Part shown: positions 54,306 to 64,000 of the stretch, piece after piece
Numbering within the stretch: position 1 is the first letter of the stretch
How the letters are laid out: each line of letters opens with the position of its first letter
Source: Aurelia coerulea
Lineage: Eukaryota; Cnidaria; Scyphozoa; Semaeostomeae; Ulmaridae
NCBI GenBank assembly: GCA_039566865.1
Contig: CM076960.1
Coordinates: 17,280,501-17,344,500 of the forward strand
Length of the DNA: 64,000 nt
Direction: 5' to 3'
Program-made: the position numbers and the translations under genes
The notes under the pieces: model-generated
Seen by the model: the letters and a program-made list of their open reading frames with translations, nothing else
Database searches by the model: none
What the model was told of the DNA's origin: nothing

Positions 54306-55232
54306 TCGTAAAGGCTCTATTAAGCCCCTGCGCCTTTTTAATTTCGGGTACTCCAGAGGGAGGGGGGCTTAAAAAATAGGGGGCTTATTAAAGAGGCAGT
54401 CTTATTCATAAAGTCTAATGACAAGGATATCAATTCTAACTTCTCAGTTCTTTTATCCCATATTTTGCGGAATCAGCATATAGTTTTACGAGTCAAATGG
54501 GCAAATTCGACACAGTTTTTATCTAAACCAACATAGGGCTCAAATCTTTAAAAGGTCGGTGTAAAACTCTGTTACAGTTTTCTTTGAAATAAATAGCTTG
54601 GAAGGAACTTAGGGTTTTTTGCTGTAAATCTACCGTGGCAATTTATTGATATCTTCATTAGTTTCAAGATGGCAGCAGTTATTAAATTTGAGGCTATGGC
54701 GTCATCAAATTTCCAAATCCTAAACTAGAAAAGCTACAGATTTCTGCTTGCCACCATGTTCTAGGCCTTTATAAACTATGGTTCTCTGTAAGGTTTTACG
54801 ATGTTTCCTCTATTAGTTTAGGATTTACGATGATTTAATTTTTTTCAAAATTTTTCATGAAGTTTTTCAAAAATAATCAAATTGCTGCCATTTTGAAAAA
54901 AAATCAAGACATCAACAAATTTCCACGGTAGATTTACAACAAAGTAACATAAGCCATCCAATTTAAAGAAAAATGCCATATAATTTTACACCGACCTTTT
55001 TAAAGATTTAAAAGATTTGAGACCTATGCTATCTAAACCATATCAAAATTAACACACAAGCTTATTTAGCTGAATAAATAGAAATTCTCGGGTAACCTCT
55101 GGCATTTGATGTAAGTGGGGGGGGGGGCTTATATATATGTTTGGCTTAGAAGGGAGAAGCTTATTAGAGAGGGGGATTAAAAGAGAGGGGGGAAAATGGA
55201 AAGGGGGCTAAATAGAGCTTTTACGTTAAGAA
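54306..55232. repeat. Element with CGTAAAGGCTCTATTAAGCC ends, carrying a nested hAT-like MITE
   Basis: CGTAAAGGCTCTATTAAGCC faces GGGCTAAATAGAGCTTTTAC followed by G. GAGGGGGCTTA blocks mirror inside. A GCATAGGTTCC-family hAT-like MITE (54532-55029) is inserted, flanked by TATCTAAACCA on both sides (54520-30, 55030-40). Confidence 0.75.
54532..55029. mobile_element. hAT-like MITE nested in a G-rich element
   Basis: CATAGGGCTCAAATCTTTAA faces TTTAAAGATTTAAAAGAT with GAGACCTATGC. The flanking duplication TATCTAAA(CCA) is exact. Confidence 0.85.
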
Positions 55233-56449
55233 CATTTATACTTTAATCTGATACCAAAACAAAACCTGGAAAAATTATTCTCATTTGATCAAACTTTTTT
55301 CATGTAATCCTTCACAAGAAACGAAAATTTCGAATCGGGTTTTTCATTTCTATATTTGTAATTGGTTGAGTCAGAAAAACAATGTTAGAATGTTTGAAAG
55401 CTTGTTGCTCTCAAATCATTTATCCGATTCCTATAATTGATAATATCTTTGCAGCTAACTTGTAAATTTAGATGGAAAAATTTAGTTTGTCAAATTCGGT
55501 CGTATCATTCTCAGATTGCAAGCGATTTTGTAAAAATGTTTCATCTCAAAATCCTTCAAGACAGACCTATAATCCTTGGTCATATTTGCTAGCAATCCAT
55601 CATCGTGAAACTAGAAAATAGACAACGAAGGCTTAATGACAGTCCAAGTATACACGATTATGCAGGGGCCTATCTATATACTTAGTAAATGAATGAACAT
55701 TAAGCTTGACCAATATGAGTTTGATTGTGGTAGTTGTAGGGCTGAGCTGCCATTTTGGTTTTATGAAGAATTGATCAGTAGGGCTGAGCTGCCATTTTGG
55801 TTTTATGAAGAATTGATCAAAAAAATCTACTCTACGAGGAACTTTTGATTTCAGGATTAGGCCCAAAATGAAATTGAATTCTCTTGAAAATAAATACTAA
55901 CCTCTCAGTAAATAAATCCACTTCGTATTTATCTTGACTCTAAAGTAAACATCTACTGGCTATTCTTGTCTGGTTACTGCAAATATTTATTTTTGAATGA
56001 AGTTGTTTGCCCGATCGATTTCGGTACCAGCTGCCTTTGTTCAATGATCAATCTATTTTCACAACCAGCAAGCACAAAAGATACTTGCCATATTTGGTTC
56101 ACTAACGAGGAGCTTTGATCTTTAGTAATTCTTATAATTAGCGTTGATCAGCCCTTTCCAAAATTACGGGGAATATCACCTCCGATAATAGAGCCCCTCG
56201 CGCACCTGTAAACCGTTCTAGAAGTAAGCATGACTGACCGGGTGTCCCCAAAAATTGTGCCCCGTTCGCGTGGCTGCTGTGGAGGAGATGTAGATGCAAT
56301 CGTCTCCTTTTTACGCAGCTGCATAGGTCAAGCCTCAACTTAGAGCTTGAGACCTTCTTTGAGTTAATCTAACATGTGGGTACTGATTTATGAAACCAGC
56401 CGTACTATCGTTGAGTATAGTTCTCAGGAACCGTGTATACTCCTCCGGT
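55233..56449. other. Intergenic stretch
   Basis: A tandem duplication of a 47-bp unit is at 55733-55830 (GGGCTGAGCTGCCATTTTGG twice, each followed by TTTTATGAAGAATTGATCA). A solo end of the CAGGGTGTCCC family is near 56240. No gene. Confidence 0.5.
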
Positions 56450-56830
56450 AACAAGGACAGCTCAGATTTGATAAGACAATAGTACGAGTTGGTTTTGATT
56501 GACACTGCATTTCAAAGCGATTATAAATCGCAGACAAAGGACATTCTCTCAGCCAGTAATGCAAAACAAGCAAAGCTGCAAAAGTTTCTCTGAAACCCAG
56601 GTAGCTAGCTCACTCGTTGTGCATTTCAGAAGCTGTTTTTAAGAGCAAACAAGAGCATATATCGAAAGAAGAAGGATATATCTACACATCTACCTCGGGC
56701 ATTTTATTTCTTTGGCTCAGAAGCTGAGCAGTAAGTGCTTTAATTACACCCACAAAAATAAGAGAATTGAATCGCCTCCCAAGCGGCTTCTGAGCCAAAG
56801 AAATGAAATGCCTGAGATACATATGTAGAT
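56450..56830. mobile_element. AACAAGG palindromic MITE, right-truncated
   Basis: The left half and centre are present (AACAAGGACAGCTCAGATTT, GGTAGCTAGCTCACTCG, CGAAAGAAGAAGGATATATC); the right arm stops near 56820. Confidence 0.75.
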
Positions 56831-57000
56831 ATAACGAAGTAGATATACGTAGATATACGTCCGGCATATGTAGATATACCGGTATAACTTTTTTCAAGGT
56901 CAAAGGAAAACGTACTTGTCTTGCAGCAACGGGAACGGTGCAAACTAATTTAGTGTAAACCGTTCCCGTTGCAGCGTGAGTAGAATTTTGAGCCAATATT
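56830..57000. repeat. Small tandem repeat and perfect hairpin
   Basis: GTAGATATACGTAGATATAC units repeat at about 56826-56885. GCAACGGGAACGGT at about 56926 and ACCGTTCCCGTTGC at about 56959 form a 14-bp perfect stem with a loop of about 19 bp. Confidence 0.6.
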
Positions 57001-58021
57001 GAAAAATTTTAGGAAAGTGTGCTTCTCGTACGGTATATTCTGATTTAGTGCTCTCTTTCTTTCCTGCGCAGTAAGTAAAGTCTGCGCGTAACTTATATGA
57101 CGCAGCTTTTTAAAGCTTGAATGTAAACTTGTTGAGAACAGTTTCCATCGTTCAATTTAAAGTCTTCAGCAGCTGTACTTATTCAGCTTGAAAGCAACAA
57201 TGATGAAACCAGAAGTTTCTTTGAATGTATTGATTTAAAGTTTTAGTGTTTCATTCTAAACAGTCCAGTCATTTAAGTTCAGGTGCAGGTGAAGTTTATG
57301 TTTTTTTGGAATGGTTTCCAGTTATAAATATCCAATGTTAAATATTTTTGTTTGATGAATTATAAGCATTCATGCAAATTGAATTTGGAGAGTGTCGTTT
57401 AAAATCGTGATCAATGGTTTATGTACGTATTTGTACCACTGTTGTTGTTTGTGACAATGGTGGTAGCCCCACTATCGCACTAAACACCACACTGAACATT
57501 GTAGGTTTGCAAGCCCTCATCACAAAGAGTTTTGTGATTCATATTGTGGCTTGAATTCTGAACATTTTTGATAAACGGATGGAAGGCTCCAATGAGTATA
57601 GGCTCGTAGTCATGGACAGAGAAAATAAAAGAGAAAATAATTTGGAGTGCCAGCCAAATGCTTGCAAAAGATTGTTGGTAATAAAATGAAATCGGTGCAG
57701 TTTGTTAAATGTCGCTCCAAGCCGGTTGGAAAAGTCGTTTTTTTGCATAAACGGTCAAAATTTCCTAAAATTTTCCATTCATCTCATCAAAGAATATGAG
57801 CTTTTCAACCACCGTGAATTTTACGATCTGTACACAAGACCATTTGCACCAAATTTGCTGCAGCAACTTGTGAGAAAGACTTGTACTTAGTGAAGTTCTG
57901 ATGATACAAATTTTCCATATTTGGCTGAATTTAATCATATCGTAAAATAATCAGATCATCGAATTCTAAAACTTTCAATATTAATACAAATTTGTGAACT
58001 CAATGCCCCAGTAAAAACAGA
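57001..58021. other. Intergenic stretch
   Basis: No repeat family or gene recognised. It contains several in-frame but short, low-content ORFs. Confidence 0.4.
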
Positions 58022-58755
58022 AATACACGTATTTTTTATGTAAGCAACTAAGAATTTGAGCCAACTTGAATATTTCTTGAAATTATCAGATTTTGAGTAC
58101 TCAGATCTTCTTACGAGTTTCTTACGAGTTCCATAACAATATTCATGCTTACTTACTGTGCGGTCGTGAACATTTCAAAACATAGTGTTTTTAATCCTTT
58201 CCAATTTTCAGAAATTACTCAAATACATCCTGAATAATTTTTCCCAGGACTAGAGTCCCAGGGGGGGTACTCATTGACTTTCAATACGGGGGGGGTCCAT
58301 GCCAATATTTGGGGTCCGAAATTTCATGTTCAATCAATATTTGGGGTCTGTGAATTACAACATGGACAAAAATTCAATATTTGGGGTCCACAAATCTGAA
58401 GAAAGGAAGAATCATGCAAGTTGGCCCTGAAGTTGCGAATCATGAAATAAATGTATTGGTATTATTCAAAAACTGAGAAAGATCAAGAAGCTCAAATTGA
58501 AATCATTCAAAAAAGTTTCAGGGACCCCAGAAATAGATAACAATATTTGGGGTCTTCAAAACGTTAGACTCAATATTTGGGGTCCCCAAAACATCAGGCT
58601 CAATATTTAGGGGTCAGCAAAGAAATAGTGGCATGGACCCCCCGTATTGAAAGTTAGTGAGTACCCCCCCCCCTGGGACTAGAGTTTCTTCATCTTTTGA
58701 TCATCAAAGAGCTGAGTTTCTTATAAGCGGTTTCTTGTAAAAAAAATACGTGAAG
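58022..58755. mobile_element. MITE (ACACGTATTTTTTA/TAAAAAAAATACGTG) interrupted by a G/C-tract MITE
   Basis: ACACGTATTTTTTATGTAAG at the left faces TTTCTTGTAAAAAAAATACG with TG at the right. A second element is inserted at 58256-58678. Sister of 1521-1944. Confidence 0.7.
58256..58678. mobile_element. G/C-tract MITE, GGTACTCATTG family, copy 2
   Basis: TCCCAGGGGGGGTACTCATT faces GTGAGTACCCCCCCCCCTGG with GA. It is flanked by CTAGAG on both sides (58250-55, 58679-84). Close to copy 1 at 17683-18089, with the same CAATATTTGGGGTC units. Confidence 0.85.
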
Positions 58756-58907
58756 AAGAAAACGGAAAAAAATTCCAGGGGATGGAATGTGCAGGGAAAT
58801 GTGGAGGAGTGTTTGTACAGACAAAGAGCGGAAAATGAAATATGGAGAGGGAGAGAAGAGGAAGAAATATCACTGCAAAGTAAAGACGAAGATAAAACAC
58901 CAAGATA

Positions 58908-59208
58908 ATGTTGTTATTAAGAGTTACAGCACTCTTTATCGGAGTACATGCTTATGTATTCTTAAGTGGACTGGTTTATCATTTTCTGGAGAGTCCAACA
59001 AAAACAGAAACTGTTACAAAACATCTTGAGCAGGTCGTTGATAAATTCTTGGTCTCCTCGCCCAGCAACGGGCCTAAAAAGAGCAAGCAAGAATTGATCG
59101 TTGAAATACAGAGTGCTGTTGAAAAGGATAAGAATTATTCCATGAGGAAATCTTTCACGAGTTTGTGGAAATCATATATGTTTGCATTAACGACTGTGAC
59201 AACTGTAG
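58908..59208 (+). CDS. Exon 1 of the K2P-like gene
   Basis: It encodes M1, the cap and the first pore helix up to the filter Val-Gly. Donor AG|GTAAGT is canonical. The remaining in-frame extension (KFHAGKLLQRGV onward) ends at a stop within the intron and is not part of the protein. Confidence 0.88.
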
Positions 59209-62200
59209 GTAAGTTTCATGCGGGAAAATTGTTGCAGAGAGGAGTGGGTTGGGTTGGGTAGGAAGTGTTCGTTCACGAATGTTTCGTGCAAGTCGCGAAA
59301 ATATATCTTTTAAGGAGTCACTCGATTTTTTGCGTTTGCGTGAAAATACTCAACAAGGGCAATGTTGGAAGAAAATCACTTTCATGACTGCAACACATGG
59401 GTTGATGATGCAGGCTTTTCAAAATGGCAAGTCTTTTCAAATTTTACGAACAAATTGAATTGTTAAGATGATATTTTTTTTGCAAATTTTATCAAGTCTA
59501 AAACAACACACTCAAATAACCTGTTTACCGTGCTACACAAAGTTTTTCTGCGAAAATCTTTATAAGAAATCTTGATAAGAAACTTAACTTTCAGTTGATC
59601 AAAGAATTAAGAAACTTAATTACTGACAAGATATTAGTTCAGCAACTAATTTATTTTTTGTTGTACTTTATTGCTTGATAATACCTGAGTAGTGTCAAAA
59701 CAGAGTTTCATAAATCGTTGTGTTGGCTGTGAAATTTCCGTGATTAAGCATAGGAGATCACCCGCTAATAAAGACAACCAAAGTTTGAAGAACCCATTGA
59801 GAAACTGTGAAGAAGGTTTCAGTGCTCAAAATCTTTCAGTGCTGGCTCAAAAAGGGTTGTTAGTTTCTGATATAATTTTTGTTTCAAAAGCCTACAAGAG
59901 GGAGGGGTCTGAAAATTGGGAAAAAGACCTTTTTGCACGCTCCTCCGCAGCATCCTACTAATTTAACGCTGTCAGTCCTTGCGTCACAAATTTGTTTAAT
60001 TTGCTTCCCTCTGTTGTTCTTAAACTAAGTTCAAAATTCTTATTTTCATATTAGACCTTTTAGCTATTCTGAAAAGAATCAGAATCGAATGATGTTTTGC
60101 TACATTTTGTAGAATTTCCGAATATGCACAATAGCGATAGAAGTTCTAACGCCACTCGATTGAACTTCGCATATATGAAAATGTTTAAAATAACGCTTGA
60201 TCCAGGCTCTTTTGTAGAATAGCTAAAAGGTCTATTGATTTTATATTAGTTTGTATGTGTAAATCATTTTGCAAAATGCGAGGCATGTGGAAAAAACTGA
60301 TAGACGCTGTGAAGGACCGTAGACCTTTTAGCTAATCTACAAAGAATCTGGATCAAGCTATATTTTCATACATTTTTATATGAAAGGTTCGATTGAATGG
60401 CGTTAGAGCTAAAGCTTCCATCACTATTGTACACATTCAAAAATTCTACAAAATGTTGCAAACTATCGTTTGAACCGGATTCTTTTCAGAAAAGCTGAAA
60501 GGTCTTTCATATATGCCCCCTTGTCATTAGCCAGGCTCCTAGTCTCAGGTTTGAAAATAACAAGAAACGAAACAGTACTGGGTGAGGGAGGGAATGCAGG
60601 GCAGGGAAGAAGATCTCTATACTAGGAGCTACAATCCTGGCCAAAACTCTTGAAACACTTCGTTTTTTGGAGTAGATTCCAAGCTAAAACATTGCATTGC
60701 ATAATGTTGGAAAATGATGGAAAGGTCATAGATGAATTCACAACTATGTGTTCTTGAATCAAATCAACATTGAAATTTGCGGAAGGGGGTCTTTATCAGC
60801 AGAAGGCAATGGTTTACAGGCAGGGAAGGTACTGCATCTTTCAACACAAAACTCATCTGTCTCAACAAGTTTTGGCCAGGATTGTAGCGTAGCTTGACAT
60901 ACAACCATATACCACATAGGTTCCAAATCTGTTAAGAGGCTGGTGTGAATTTCAATGACCTATTTCTTTGAATTGAATGGCTTCAAAAAAACATTGGCTA
61001 TTTAGCTATGATTCTGTCATTGGGCATTTCTGAAACCTTCAATATTTTCAGAATTAGAGGGTTTTTCTTCTTTTTTGAGAATTCAAGAAAAATTTTCAAA
61101 AAAACTTAAAACCATCGTAATTTCTAATCTGTCTGACGCAACATGAAATAATTTCCAAGAAAAGCATAGTTTATGGATGTCTACAATATGGTATCAAGCA
61201 AAAGTCTGTCACTCTTCTGGTTTATGATTTAGAAATTTGATGACGTCACATCCTCAAATGAGTTGAAATGTAACATATGCTGTAATTTCAAAAAATATTC
61301 AAGGTTTCTGAAGAGTCCAACGGTAGAATTATAGATTGGTAGCTGAAGTTTCTTTTAAGCCATTCAGTTAGAAGAAATAGGTCGTAGAATTTCACACCCA
61401 CCTTTTTACGCCGATTTAAAGACTTGGAACCTATGCTACCATATACTAAACTTTTTTCTTCACCATTTAATTTCAGGTAACAGTGGACTGTACTTACAGA
61501 CATGGAAAAGTCGACTATTCTTTGTTTTCACTGCTGTTACTGGTATGGTATTATATGTCTGCCTTATTCACTATATAGGCATCATGCTTCTTACACTTTT
61601 GAAGCGGAGTGTTGATTTTGGGTTGATGAAACGACTGGATAAACGCGACATTAGTTCCCATCAATTCGCTGCAAAACTACTCGTGCTCGTTTTGTCCTAC
61701 CTCATAACTTTTTCATCTGTTGTCATCATGGGACTTGGAGCTCTTGTATCAGGCCATGGGTACACGTTTGGGTTATATGTAATCTCCGATGCCATGTTAA
61801 CTGTCGGGAATTTTACAGTCTTAGCCTATGTATACCCATGGAATGAAGCTGGATTTGTCATTTGCTTGAATATGATTTTGTTGATGGGACTTAGCTTTCT
61901 GTACACGTCTGTTTATCTGACGTTTCAGTTTGCGACAGGGAGTGATTTTAACGAATTGATTAAATATTGGTGGGATGAGAAGCAAGGAAGCGGTTATGAG
62001 CTCGTTGGACAAGAAGAGGAAAGGCCATTCGAACAATTTCTCAGTCAAGCGAAAAGCAAACGAAAGGGGAAGAAAAGGAGTGATGAATCCCCCCTGGTGC
62101 TGACAAAATCCGAGAAGAATCCATTCCTGCAAGAAGAGGAGGAATCAGGTTTTGAGAAGATCCCAAAAGATCCCCTTTCTCCGCCGTTTTACTTGACTCC

Positions 62201-62495
62201 AGACAAAGGAGCAATGCCGTATGAAAGTGACCAGGAGCACAATCCATTTCTTGGAAATGAAGATAACCCGGAAGATGATCCTACTTCCGCATACATGCAA
62301 GATGCTGATCGTATGGTTTCAAAGCAAGCAGATGTAGAGTCAGTAGATTTATTCGATACAGATGGGGAAGAAATGGCGGACGATAGAAGTGAACCGGGGC
62401 TGGACAATTATATTGATGAAGGGGGACAGGCGAGAATACCCCAAGGTGACACGAAGATGTATGGGACAAATGGGAAGGATGACGAGACATACTGA
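58908..62495 (+). CDS. Two-pore-domain (K2P) channel-like protein with altered filters
   Basis: Two exons, 58908-59208 and 61477-62495, join in phase 1 to give 439 residues. The start ATG is the first after an in-frame TAA (58893). Layout: M1 about 5-27, ending FLESP as in K2P channels; extracellular cap about 28-82; pore helix SLWKSYMFALTTVTTVG 85-101; M2 about 113-142; M3 about 163-192; second pore DAMLTVGNF about 205-213; M4 about 225-250; then about 185 residues of acidic, Pro-rich tail. In K2P channels the filters read GYG and GFG. Here they are G-N-S (101-103) and G-N-F (211-213). The intron falls inside the first filter glycine codon, a position familiar in K2P genes. Family by topology and motif order; potassium selectivity is doubtful. 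Confidence 0.87.
60053..60233. mobile_element. MITE, AGACCTTTTAGCTATTCT family, copy 2
   Basis: AGACCTTTTAGCTATTCTGA faces GTAGAATAGCTAAAAGGTCT. Members differ in length by internal loss (compare 21650-21742). Confidence 0.8.
60321..60505. mobile_element. MITE, AGACCTTTTAGCTATTCT family, copy 3
   Basis: AGACCTTTTAGCTAATCTAC faces CAGAAAAGCTGAAAGGTCT. It lies inverted relative to copy 2 with about 90 bp between them. Confidence 0.78.
60914..61436. mobile_element. hAT-like MITE in the K2P-like intron
   Basis: CATAGGTTCCAAATCTGTTA faces AAGACTTGGAACCTATGC. Internal ATTTGATGACGTCACATCCT as in other copies. The target duplication is unclear here. Confidence 0.82.
61477..62495 (+). CDS. Exon 2 of the K2P-like gene
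   Basis: Acceptor ATTTAATTTCAG. It opens NSGLYLQTWKSRLFFVFTAV, which aligns without gaps to the canonical stretch after the first filter (YGNIAPST...). M2 to M4 follow, then a tail with SKRKGKKRSDE, EKNPFLQEEEE, EHNPFLGNEDN and an acidic C-terminus ending GKDDETY. Two NPF tripeptides in acidic surroundings are possible EH-domain (endocytic adaptor) ligands. Confidence 0.9.
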
Positions 62496-63000
62496 TCTCC
62501 TACATTTGTGCCATTTTAAAGAATATTTTTGTATCAATGGTGATGGTTTTAAATCTTATTTTTGTAGCCAGAATTTTCTTTGTACTCGAGATTTGTATTC
62601 CTTGAAAAGGGATTTGCAACCATTAAAACTGTTTGTGCTATAGAGCAATAACGAGTGACTGTGAAAAATAACGGACTTTATTCATTCCTGCAACGTACCA
62701 GCGGAATTGTTAATGTAACGAAGCGATTCGTTGTAAGTCCCTCCAAACGCCAGACAATAATGATTTAAGGTGTTTTTATATTCTGGGAAGAAACTAAAAC
62801 GAACATGAATTTGGATTGATTAGATATTAAAGCAACAATGCTCAGATAATCGGCAGAGTCTTGGTCATTGTGAATTGAAAATTTAGACATCTAAGACTAT
62901 TTGAAACAATTATGTATGTCCATGTAATATTGGGTATCAAAAAAGGTGTACAGGTGTTTCCAACTGTACGACCATAAATCATTGAATGATTTCAATAAAT
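62496..63000 (+). terminator. 3'UTR and polyadenylation signal of the K2P-like gene
   Basis: TTTCAATAAATTG at 62991-63003 contains a canonical AATAAA (62994-62999) about 500 nt past the stop. No competing gene is seen before the next transposon at 63108. Confidence 0.5.
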
Positions 63001-63107
63001 TGATTTTATGGGTAGAGGTATGGGTTATCTTTCAAATATGATAACAAATTTAGATTATATTTTACTGAATTTTATGCTTCAAAACCATGAAAACTAGCGT
63101 GATCGTC

Positions 63108-63632
63108 ATAGCATAGTTTCAAATCTTTAAAAAGGCTGGTGTAAAATTGAGTGACCAATTTCTTTGAACTGAATGACTTCAAAGAAACTTTAGCTATTTC
63201 TCTATAATTCTACTGTTGGACTTTTCTGAAATCTTCAATATTTTCAGAATTAGAGTGTTTTCCTTCTTTTTGAATAATTCAAGAAAAAATTTCAATAAAA
63301 CTTAAAACCATCGTAATTTCTAAACTGTTTGACGCAAAATGAAATAATTTCGTAGAAAACCTGAGTTTATGGATGTCTACAATATGGTATCAAGCAAAAG
63401 TCTGTCACTCTTCTGGTTTACGATTTAGAAATTTGATGACGTCACATCATCAAATTAGTTGGAATGTAAGATACGCTGTAATTTCGAGCAATGTTCAAAA
63501 TTTCTGGAAAGTCCAACTGTAGAATTATAGATAAGTATCTAAAGTTTCTTTCAAGCCATTAAATCAGAAGAAATAAGTCATTGAATTTTACACCAACCTT
63601 TTTACGCCAAGTTAAAGATTTGGAACCTATGC
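63108..63632. mobile_element. hAT-like MITE with exact 8-bp target duplication
   Basis: GCATAGTTTCAAATCTTTAA faces TTAAAGATTTGGAACCTATG with C. TGATCGTC flanks both sides (63100-07, 63633-40). An intact member that fixes the family's target-site length at 8 bp. Confidence 0.9.
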
Positions 63633-63640
63633 TGATCGTC

Positions 63641-64000
63641 CTCTGGGCAGGAAAACAAACGACAATCAGGGATCTCTTTAACATTCGAACGGTGGTACAG
63701 TATTGTTGGAACACTCGTTTGGTAATCAAAAACCCTCCGGCCACAGAAAATCTTGTTTTGAATCGAGAAATGTCATTTTATATTATTTAATGAACAAGAT
63801 TTCTAGAGACTGTAGCAATATATGGTAACCTTTCGTAGCATTTATATGCAGGTAGTGTCTGATGTAAGGTATTCTAGTAAAATATGTAAAATTATGCTTG
63901 GTATCAAAATTATCTGAAATTGAGCTGGTATCAAATTATTCCCAATGCTCTTCGTATTTGTCGATTTAATTTGTGTGGTCTTTTCGTGATCTTTTGAAAC
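63641..64000. other. Unassigned right end of the window
   Basis: AT-rich intergenic sequence, no gene or repeat family recognised. Confidence 0.4.

Larger units (their letters stand above)
59209..61476. other. Intron of the K2P-like gene
   Basis: A 2268-bp intron holding two AGACCTTTTAGC MITEs (60053-60233, 60321-60505) and one hAT-like MITE (60914-61436) that ends 40 bp before the acceptor. A repeated block, AATCCTGGCCAAAACTCTTG and GTTTTGGCCAGGATTGTAGC, brackets 60630-60890. The 89-codon ORF near 59692 is intronic and unsupported. Confidence 0.7.

Noticed and set aside
59692..59961. 89-codon ORF in the K2P-like intron
   Set aside because: No splice sites compatible with the channel frame and no recognisable content.
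61821..62537. Minus-strand ORFs opposite the K2P-like exon 2
   Set aside because: Shadows of the real exon in other frames.

Overview
This is a eukaryotic, intron-rich, AT-rich window with no bacterial-style genes, rRNA or CRISPR. Intron-containing genes, very dense short inverted-repeat transposons and a decayed LINE all suggest a marine invertebrate. A cnidarian, perhaps an anthozoan, is my best guess; I ran no search to confirm it.

Three genes are well supported. (1) 3682-4785 (-): an intronless 367-aa type II membrane protein that looks like a Golgi glycosyltransferase. A relic of its duplicated 3' end lies at 3285-3400. (2) 15800-53812 (-): a gene of about 38 kb that I assembled by hand from 18 coding exons. 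Every splice phase agrees, the summed CDS is 5391 nt (1796 aa plus stop), and an AATAAA signal lies 88 nt past the stop. It encodes a large secreted modular protein: signal peptide, beta-rich modules that repeat internally, a lysine/acidic hinge, a coiled coil, a Cys/Trp-rich knot, glycine heptads and a helical C-terminus. I cannot name its family. (3) 58908-62495 (+): a two-exon, 439-aa two-pore-domain (K2P) channel-like protein. Both selectivity filters are altered (GNS and GNF in place of GYG and GFG), and the cytoplasmic tail carries two NPF motifs. Weaker candidates are a first exon at 5100-5191 (+), a CpG-rich first exon at 2842-2902 (-) and an open exon-like segment at 20421-20676 (+).

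Layout: 0-3.6 kb holds foldback elements. 3.6-5.2 kb holds the glycosyltransferase-like gene and a probable head-to-head promoter. 5.6-16 kb is intergenic and dominated by long inverted repeats (7.05-8.95 kb and 11.95-13.65 kb). 15.8-53.8 kb is the 18-exon gene, with introns packed by at least ten non-autonomous transposon families, a LINE fragment, a tRNA-derived SINE and two tandem arrays. One array repeats the 3' end of exon 14 with its splice donor. 54-58.8 kb is nested transposons. 58.9-63 kb is the K2P-like gene. 63-64 kb is one more transposon and unassigned sequence.

The genes show no operon-like relation. The main points of interest are the undescribed modular secreted protein, the filter-altered channel and the way mobile elements crowd the splice donors.
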